Assembly: GCA_963643225.1 (NCBI GenBank)
Contig: CAVIIX010000031.1
Span: 1 to 17,803, forward strand
Direction: 5' to 3'
DNA length: 17,803 bases
From: UBA1258 sp963643225
GTDB taxonomy: Bacteria > Bacillota > Clostridia > Lachnospirales > Lachnospiraceae
The translations under genes were made by a program, and so were the position numbers. This document shows, one piece after another, positions 6,169-12,800 of the stretch. The notes below the pieces were generated by a model, which searched no databases, was not told the origin of the DNA, and was given only the letters and a program-made list of their open reading frames with translations. Numbering within the stretch: the stretch's first letter is position 1; each line of letters begins with the position of its first letter.

Positions 6169-6744
6169 GTGATAAACTATGCAAATGTTTTTCTGAATAT
6201 CGATTTGCTGGATGAAGCAATCAGCAAAAAGGTCAAGGTGCAATTTGATTACTACAGATACAGTACCGACAAGAAATTGCATAAACGACGCGAGGAAAAA
6301 TACATCGTAAATCCTTACGGAATGGTCTACTGTAATGAGCATTACTATCTTGCCTGCATTTTCAATCACTCCGGTAATCTGAGCTTGTATCGAATCGATC
6401 TGATAATGAATTTAGAGCTAACCGAATTCAATCGGGACCCGGTTGAAAAGAATTTCTCATATAAAGATGCGGTAAAGAAAGCGGTTTACGGATTTGTCGG
6501 TAACACTATCAACGTCACAATGTTGGTTTCACGCAGTGAAATCGGACATGTCATAGATAAATTCGGCACCGATATACAAATCTCTGATTTCGACTCCGAC
6601 CGATGCAAGGTAAGATTAAAGGCTTCAAAGACAGGGTTCGAATTCTGGGCGCTCCAGTTTTTAGGAAGCGTCGAGGTATTGGAGCCAAAAGACGTACGTC
6701 AAAATATTATCGATATAATAAAAGGTAACAAATACGGAATATAA
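6169..6744 (+). pseudogene. WYL-domain regulator, N-terminally truncated
   Basis: The frame encodes the WYL domain and its C-terminal extension. FLNIDLLDEAISKKVKVQF is followed by DKKLHKRREEKYIVNPYGMV (core WYL strands), YYLACIFNHSG and LYRIDLIMNLEL (ligand-binding arginine), then SRSEIGHVIDKFGTDIQIS and WALQFLGSVEVLEPKDV (WCX extension). Full-length relatives have an N-terminal helix-turn-helix of about 100-130 residues that is missing here. An in-frame stop lies 21 bases upstream of the GTG used as start, with no ribosome binding site. Intact members are DNA-binding regulators that sense nucleotide-type ligands. Without the DNA-binding part, this is either a pseudogene or a free ligand-binding domain. 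A terminator follows. Confidence 0.75.
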
Positions 6745-6756
6745 AAAGCAAAAAAG

Positions 6757-6802
6757 AAAGAGCCTGTATGCACAAAAATGTTCACAAGCTCTTTTATAAT
6801 TT
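6757..6802 (+). terminator. Rho-independent terminator after the WYL gene
   Basis: AAAGAGCCTGT (6757-6767) pairs with ACAAGCTCTTT (6784-6794) with one mismatch, and a T-rich tail follows. It begins 12 bases after the WYL stop and separates it from the phosphatase gene. Confidence 0.65.
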
Positions 6803-6830
6803 ATAAAAAGAAAATTTCAAGGAGTTTACA

Positions 6831-7514
6831 ATGATATATGCAATGTCCGATTTGCATGGTTGTTTCGATAAATATCTAACCATGCTTGATAAAATAAAGC
6901 TGTCACCGAAGGACACCCTATATATACTCGGTGATGTAGTTGATCGCGGTCCGGACGGAATTAAAATTCTTCTTGATATGACTTCAAGAAGCAATATCGT
7001 TTTCGTTCGCGGAAATCACGATCAAACGGCTCTAAAGTTATTGCAGCCACTGACTAACTTTAATGCTTCCTGCAACGATTATAAGTTATCTCTTTTGTTA
7101 AAATCCTGGGTTAGTGACGGTGGAAATACTACATTAAAGCAGTTTATGTCATTAACAGAAAAAGAAAAAGTAAAAGTAACAGACTACATGCAAAATTCAA
7201 AGATATATGTCGAGCTGACGATTAACAGCAAGAATTATTTTTTAGCACATAGCTTTCCGGAATATGACCTGATGACAGGCGCATGGAGGAATAACATCAA
7301 TAACTTCCTGTGGGGAGAGCCAGATTACGAGGTTACCTACTTTCCCGATAAATATATAGTAACAGATCACACTCCTACCTCTTTTATTGATGCTAAATAT
7401 CGTGGAAAAATCTACATTAAAAACAACCATATTGCCATTGATTGCGGCGCAGTATTTTCAGGCGGACGGTTAAGCTGTATTTGTTTAAACACAATGGAGG
7501 AATTCTATGTGTGA
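6831..7514 (+). CDS. PPP-family metallophosphatase (serine/threonine phosphatase-like)
   Basis: This is a 227-aa cytoplasmic phosphoesterase with all core motifs of the calcineurin-like PPP family. SDLHGC has D7 and H9, GDVVDRGPDG lies at 34-43 and GNHD at 61-64. The two later metal-binding histidines are H140 (FLAHSFPE) and H180 (TDHTPT). The C-terminal AIDCGAVFSGGRLSCICL is the usual closing strand pair. Bacterial members include lambda-type protein phosphatases and diadenosine tetraphosphatase-like enzymes; the protein phosphatase subgroup fits best, but the substrate is not decided by sequence. AAGGAG lies 6 bases before the ATG. The usual VxGHTP reads VTDHTP here, a conservative oddity that keeps the histidine. 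It stands alone, converging with the minus-strand pair beyond. Confidence 0.88.
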   Translation: MIYAMSDLHGCFDKYLTMLDKIKLSPKDTLYILGDVVDRGPDGIKILLDMTSRSNIVFVRGNHDQTALKLLQPLTNFNASCNDYKLSLLLKSWVSDGGNTTLKQFMSLTEKEKVKVTDYMQNSKIYVELTINSKNYFLAHSFPEYDLMTGAWRNNINNFLWGEPDYEVTYFPDKYIVTDHTPTSFIDAKYRGKIYIKNNHIAIDCGAVFSGGRLSCICLNTMEEFYV

Positions 7515-7542
7515 TTTGCAGCCCTCGCAGTCGTTTTTGACG

Positions 7543-7577
7543 CAAAAAATCTGCACGGCCTTAAGTAAACCGTGCAG
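7543..7577 (-). terminator. Rho-independent terminator for the NADAR/unknown gene pair
   Basis: On the minus strand CTGCACGG and CCGTGCAG form a perfect 8-bp stem around an 11-base loop, followed by ATTTTTTG. It lies 73 bases past the stop of the 228-aa gene and faces the phosphatase gene. Confidence 0.75.
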
Positions 7578-7649
7578 GTGAATTATGTGATATTGAAATT
7601 CGGATTTAGTTAATGTACTGCTTGTCGATTATCTAAGTGCTTGTTACTT

Positions 7650-8336
7650 TTAACTATCACGTTTGGGGCATCTGCTCGGATGTATTATTTCGTACAACTC
7701 AAATTTATGTCCCTTATATTCAAAAGTAGCGTGTCTTTTGCGTTTACCATTAAAAGAAAATCCTTTTTTGTCTTCTTCTGCCGTTGTGGCTTGTGTAATT
7801 TTATCAAAGATGTCATAGGTAGTATAAATAACAATATTCCCTTTTGAGAAGCTGCAAAGTGAGTTCAAAATTTCTACGGTACGCTCAGCGCCACTTTCTT
7901 TTAAGTACTTTTCAAAGCCAGGACTCTTTGCGTTTCCTTTTTCCTCTCCGTGAGTGTCAACTGAGAAATTTGTAAATAATGTGTTCTCTAAATTATCTCT
8001 TGGCCCAATCCACTCTGCAAAACGGTTTCGGTATCTCGTAATTGCTCCTTTATCCCAGTTATCATCAACATGATTTTCAATTTCAAGAACCGTTTCTATC
8101 CATTTCGTATCCTTTGTCTTTTTTGCAGATTCACGAAGCAAAATAAATTTGCCATTTTGATTTTTATTTCTACAATTATAAATTTCCTTTGGGCTGTAAG
8201 GACGACCGGAATTTTGCAAGCTTGTTTGAACCCACTCTTTTTCGTTCGGCTTGCTCCGTGCCACAACCGAAAAATCAATGTCCCAAAGTTTCCTTTGTCT
8301 TCCCATCATCTCCTCAAAGCATGGTGATTTGCACAT
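7650..8336 (-). CDS. Hypothetical protein of 228 aa, possibly uracil-DNA-glycosylase-fold
   Basis: I do not recognise a family. The protein begins MCKSPCFEEMMGRQRKLWDI, and later has GRPYSPKEIYNCRN, GKFILLRESAKK, GPRDNLENTLFTNFSVD, KGNIVIYTTYDIFDKI and a closing KFELYEIIHPSR. The order strand-loop (FILL.ES), N-containing strand (LENTLFTNF), hydrophobic strand (IVIYTTY) and C-terminal HPS resembles the layout of uracil-DNA-glycosylase-like proteins, where HPS is part of motif B. This is a weak structural guess. The start at 8336 is preferred because GGGAG lies 8 bases upstream; an ATG at 8360 would add 8 residues. It lies 152 bp downstream of the NADAR gene on the same strand and shares the terminator at 7543-7577. 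Confidence 0.6.
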   Translation of the reverse strand: MCKSPCFEEMMGRQRKLWDIDFSVVARSKPNEKEWVQTSLQNSGRPYSPKEIYNCRNKNQNGKFILLRESAKKTKDTKWIETVLEIENHVDDNWDKGAITRYRNRFAEWIGPRDNLENTLFTNFSVDTHGEEKGNAKSPGFEKYLKESGAERTVEILNSLCSFSKGNIVIYTTYDIFDKITQATTAEEDKKGFSFNGKRKRHATFEYKGHKFELYEIIHPSRCPKRDS

Positions 8337-8488
8337 TTTTTGTTCTCCCTTTAAATTCATGTGGCAAGAGTCCTTAAATCATTGACTTAACTCCCCTAAA
8401 CGAAAAATAACAGTATTTACAAGCAAATTTATGCACAAGAGGTTATTTCATATGAATCAAACAGCGATAACTACGCTGGCTCTGCTTG

Positions 8489-9133
8489 TTATATACCGTA
8501 AACTATGTTCTTAAATCTCTCCTGGCATTCCAATGCTGTCTCCAACAATCCTTTTTTTGAAAGACCGACAAAGATCGCAGTAGCAATAGCCTGACAGTTA
8601 ATTGATTTCTTCGGATTAAACTCGATGTCCGTAAAACTATCATAGTTTAATATTTCTGCAGCGATTTCTTTATCTTCAGCCAATGCATTGATATATAGCC
8701 AATTATAAAAAAAATCTTTTGGTTCAGACGGAAATTCTATGTCAAACAGTTTAAAGCTGACAATCCTTCCGCTATTTTTTAGTCTCTCATCCTTTTTTGC
8801 GGCTTCCGGTTCGACATAATAAAGATCCTGATAGACTTCTCCACCTTCAAATTTCTTGCTGCCCTGAAACAGGCACTCTACAGGATAGAGCTTATCTTCA
8901 TATTTATATTTAAGATTAAATGCACTCAAACGATTTCCAATGGGATTATCGCTTTTCCTTGAAGCCTCTAGGACTTTCTTATTTGCATTTTCCTTTGAAA
9001 ATGAATCATGAAGGCTTCTAATAGATTTCTGCTTCTGCTGAATTGAAAACCCTGAAAAGAATTCAAACTCTGTGTAAATTGCTTTATAAAACGGAGCTAC
9101 GTCCATCGAACAATATACCGGTCTGTTTGCCAT
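8489..9133 (-). CDS. DarT1-associated NADAR-type antitoxin family protein
   Basis: This 214-aa protein matches the NADAR proteins paired with DarT1 toxins. MANRPVY opens the protein, followed by YTEFEFFSGFSIQQKQKSI, LSAFNLKYKY, YPVECLFQGSKKFEGG (the NADAR core, compare VEHAYQAAKF), DFFYNWLYINAL and YDSFTDIEFNPKKSINCQA. In the characterised system the NADAR protein removes ADP-ribose from guanine bases that DarT1 has modified in DNA, so it reverses the toxin. No DarT is found beside it: the downstream gene lacks the ART fold motifs and the upstream region holds fragments only. It is thus an orphan antitoxin, or acts with the neighbour at 7650-8336. The start at 9133 is chosen because the family begins at MANRP; ATGs at 9160 and 9157 are possible. 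No clear ribosome binding site is visible. Confidence 0.85.
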   Translation of the reverse strand: MANRPVYCSMDVAPFYKAIYTEFEFFSGFSIQQKQKSIRSLHDSFSKENANKKVLEASRKSDNPIGNRLSAFNLKYKYEDKLYPVECLFQGSKKFEGGEVYQDLYYVEPEAAKKDERLKNSGRIVSFKLFDIEFPSEPKDFFYNWLYINALAEDKEIAAEILNYDSFTDIEFNPKKSINCQAIATAIFVGLSKKGLLETALECQERFKNIVYGI

Positions 9134-9281
9134 TATGAATATTTGAAAATTGACCATCATGATTTAAAAATGATTCCATATAACTACTCTACTTCCTAAT
9201 GCTTACGTAAAGAATAGCATCTCACATGGACATTTTTTGGCACACTGGCAAATTTCCAATCTATTAATTAAAAAACTAAAC

Positions 9282-9316
9282 AAAAAAATCTCCGGAAAAT
9301 TTTATTTTTCCGGAGA
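9282..9316 (-). terminator. Strong rho-independent terminator (minus strand)
   Basis: TCTCCGGAAAA and TTTTCCGGAGA form a perfect 11-bp stem with a 6-base loop, followed on the minus strand by seven T. It separates the decayed genes at 9322-9730 from the NADAR gene. Confidence 0.85.
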
Positions 9317-9321
9317 CTTAA

Positions 9322-9488
9322 GTGTTCAAGTCCTTGATTTTATGCAGTTTGCAAGTGGATATAAATCCATTATGGAACTGCTTCAACATTCTTCCAGACG
9401 GAGATGCAACTTTCTCCATTTTCCTTTTGCAACTTTCGGTATTTTTTTGTAACAAACATATTGGCCTTTGAAATCCGGTAAGTGACTG
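9322..9488 (-). other. Decayed sequence between a gene fragment and its terminator
   Basis: Two minus frames look partly coding. One reads TYRISKANMFVTKKYRKLQ then ENGESCISVWKNVEAV. The other reads LPDFKGQYVCYKKIPKVAKG and, after a one-base shift, LKQFHNGFISTCKLHKIKDL up to a stop right before the terminator. I cannot decide which, if either, was the gene. The placement just before a strong terminator suggests the tail of a former operon. Confidence 0.3.
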
Positions 9489-9730
9489 TCACACAAGGTC
9501 CACAATGGCTTCAAGATCATAAAGCGCTATTTCATTTTCTTTGGCTCTGCCATAGAGTGGATTCTTTTCAGCAAGTAGTTCTTTTTCAATAAAGCTCATG
9601 GCACTTCCACGGAGAATAATCATGACATTGCTCTGGCGAAGCTCGCAGTCCCAAAGATTTTGTAATATTGAAGGTATGCTTTTGTTTCCATGACACATAA
9701 TTTCAGCTCGGTTTCTCTTCCTATAAACAT
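9489..9730 (-). pseudogene. Internally deleted archaeal-type ATPase (DUF234 family)
   Basis: The ATG at 9728-9730 has a good GAGGAG ribosome binding site. It begins MFIGRETELKL, the standard first residues of archaeal-type ATPases with DUF234 (MFIGREKEL). Within 12 codons the sequence jumps, in another frame, to IPSILQNLWDCELRQSNVMI, RGSAMSFIEKELLAEKNPLY and GRA, the Walker B-to-sensor region of the same family. The P-loop region (about 100 residues) is deleted, and after GRA the family similarity ends with a stop at 9489. Intact proteins are about 450 residues long. A clear pseudogene. Confidence 0.75.
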
Positions 9731-9769
9731 AAAATCTCCTCTAATTAGTTCAAATTTAGATTTACTAAA

Positions 9770-9883
9770 TCATGATTTGAAATTATCGCAATCGAAACCA
9801 GCTAAAATATCAAGTCTCTGTGTGGCAGGACTATTTCCGCTCAAGCTACCAATCTGTATATACCAGAATGAAATTTTTACATC
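9770..9883 (-). pseudogene. C-terminal fragment of a second FtsZ-like gene
   Basis: The frame DVKISFWYIQIGSLSGNS, then PATQRLDILAGFDCDNFKS and a stop, matches the end of the FtsZ-like gene at 5345-5911 (DVKISLWYR, stop, AGSLSG). The shared nucleotides ATACCA, one variable base, then AATGAAATTTTTACAT lie at 5351-5373 and 9860-9882. The fragment begins exactly where the surface protein gene ends: the stop codon of that gene (9877-9879) is made from bases of this fragment in another frame. Everything before DVKIS is absent here. Confidence 0.6.
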
Positions 9884-12800
9884 GTAGGCGTATTTACAAT
9901 CTTATCTCGAAAAACAAACATGTAAAGCACAACTATTAGTGCGCCGGCGATTAAGAAGATCCAATCGAGCACGCATGAGCCTAAGATTGCAAGAATGATA
10001 TTACTCAATGTTGTTACCGCTATTGCTGCAAAAGCAATGTTTTTATTTTTTTTGCCAAATACTACTGCAACCGCTATACCTGTCAGTGCTACTATAAGGA
10101 TTATCCAATGTAAAAAGCAATCGCCTGTAGGCTCTTCTGTGTCGGACGCTTCACTGCCTGAATCGTTATCAGATGCTATAGCCTGACTGTCTGTTCCTCT
10201 GTCTTGGTCGCTTTCTTTTTCATTTGCAATGTATCCGCCTTTATCCTCAGCAGCATCCTTGCTGTCAGCCTTTAAATCCTTCATGCTATCATCATTTATG
10301 CTATCAGCCGTATCTTGGCTCTCATCTGACTGATTTCCGGATGACTTGTTTGCCGGTTTAATCATAGCTTTGCCTGTAGCATCAGCTCCCTCAATGTTTG
10401 TTGTGGTAGTGTTTGTTCCTACAGTGCCGGCAGCTGTGTCACTACCGGTTTCTGTATTGCCGCCACTGCTTTCGCTGCTTCCGTTTGCCTTGTCTGTATA
10501 GGCAATAGCGTAGGTCGAGAACTTATCGCTTGAAAAGCTAAGCAGATTAGAAGTGCTGTCATAGCTTGCATCAGCTAACTTCTCCACAACGTTTCCATGC
10601 AGGCGGAATACATAATAGGTCCTGGTCACATTGGACGGAGCCTTAAGCGCAGACGGTAATTCAATCGCAATTTTAAGAGCTGCCTCTGTCTCACTTACCT
10701 TACTCGTTGACTCGCTCGTAATCTGTCCTGTTGTACTGTTTAAAGTTTGCACAACCTTGTACAAATCTACATCAAAATATGTAAGTTTAGAAGCACTCGT
10801 TCCTGCCGCTTCTGCCGCTTTTTGTGACTCCTCCTTAAACTTTGCAATTTCTTTTTCTGTCACGGTTGACATCTCTGTCTTTGAAACCAGCAGATTGATT
10901 AAGATATTTTCCTCTCCCAACTCAAGTTTTGTCTTGTCTTCAGTAGGTACAATATTTCCATCTTCTTTAATAGCATCCTTTGTAGACTGAATGGATGCCC
11001 CATTTATGGGAGAACCGGTCTCTATCTGAACTGCCTTTTCAAGCAAACCGCTGACTGCAGCTGCTCCACCTTCTGAGCCTGAGCCGCCCTCTGAGCCTGA
11101 GCCACTTCCTGTGCCTGAGCCACCCTCTGAGCCTGAACCGCTTCCTGAGCTATCCGTTTCTTCAGCTAATTTATCGATAGCTGCATAAATCTTCTCTCCG
11201 CAATTCTTTAAACAAGACTTGACCTTACGACCTTCCGCTGCCTTAGTAGCCGGAGTAACTACTTTCCATTCACCACTCCAGTCATGAGCTACCACATATT
11301 TGGACGCGCCATAAGAGCCTTCATAATTGTCATCGCCCGGGATATATACCCTGATGATGTATGTGCCGCACTTAGTCGGCAAGGTGCCTTCTGTCAATGT
11401 CTCATATGCACTGTCAGGCTTACCCTGAGACTTGATGGTGATTTCTGTTCCCTCATAGATACCTGTACCATCAGGATTATCGTCCGTTGTAAATCCGGGA
11501 TTCATAGGGTCTGAAGTCACGGTCACCTTAATATTCCTGTCAGCCTTTGTAATATTAGCCATAAGCTCGCAGTTATCGTAAGTAGGTATATAGTTGGCCG
11601 GATTTGTAGTGCCGACTCCCTTTACAGTCATAGTCGCAATAGCAGGAGTTACTGAAATATTTTCTCCTGCGTCTACCTCTACAAAAGTTCCTTTACCTGT
11701 TATGGTAAGAGCCTCACCCGCTACCAAACCGTCTGTTACAGTGCCTGTCACTACTGCATCAGTTGTCTTATCATAAGTCTTATTTTCTGCCTTTAGTGCC
11801 ACAGTTACAGGCTTGGGTGAAATAGTATAGCTTGAACTTACTGTGGACTCATCCTCTGTAAAGGTATAATTTTTATTAGAAAGAGCTGTTACAACAGCTG
11901 TATAGCTTGGTGTATCAGCAGTATTTGCATCCTTTTGTCCGTCGCCTACAGTGACATTACAAGTATCACCCTCTTCAAGATCTGTAGCCTCTACCGAAGC
12001 TTTAGGCTTCTGTGTCTTTCCATTATAAGTCAAATCAGTATCTGTCCAGGTAAAGCCTACCGGTTTTTTACTGATGGTAAAGCTGGCTGTATCTGTCACC
12101 GTCTCATGGTCTGCAGCTTTAATCCTATAATAGATAGTATAGGTACCTGCATCCTTGTAAAGAGTAGGCGTAGAGCTATAGACTATTTTTTTGCTGCTAT
12201 CAAGGGTGCCATACTCTACAGTGTAACCGGATTCTAAAGCTTCTGATGCTGCCGCTGACATGATACTGTTAGTATTCTTATCAACTACCTTAAAACCAAT
12301 GCCATTCTCACTACCATCATAAGTAACTGTAGTATCAGTAGGTGTCACAGTCATCAGCTTCTCATGAATCCAAAAATCGGCTGTTGCTGATACCTGATTA
12401 TAATTTTCGTCTTCTTCTACTGTGACTCTGACTACATATCTCCCCAGATCCTTTGGTGCCACTGTGGAATAAGCAGTATCAGGATCTCCCTGCTTTTTAT
12501 ATTCGAATTTTACCTTTGAATTATTCTCTCCTGTAGCATTAGTAGTTTTAAAACCAGGCGTGCCTACAGGATTTCCGTCATAATCCTTGGAAAGGTCGGA
12601 AATTTCTGTAATGCTTCCTGTATTTCTTTCTACATTTAACTTAATTGTTGTCTTACCCAAGGCATCAGCTGCACCGCTTACCTCAGTACCATAAGGGTTG
12701 TATGTTATTGTAAATGCATAATCTCCCAAGGAAAATTTATCAAGATAAGTTCCCTTAAAGGTAATCTCTGCCTCATCTCCATTATCCTTGTAAGACACCG

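Noticed and set aside
7650..8336. DarT toxin partner for the NADAR gene
   Set aside because: The protein has none of the DarT ADP-ribosyltransferase motifs, such as the N-terminal YHITHxxNL segment, and its layout is different.
9237..9452. Plus-strand ORF of 71 codons
   Set aside because: It runs through the perfect terminator hairpin at 9282-9316 and lies antisense to decayed minus-strand coding sequence.
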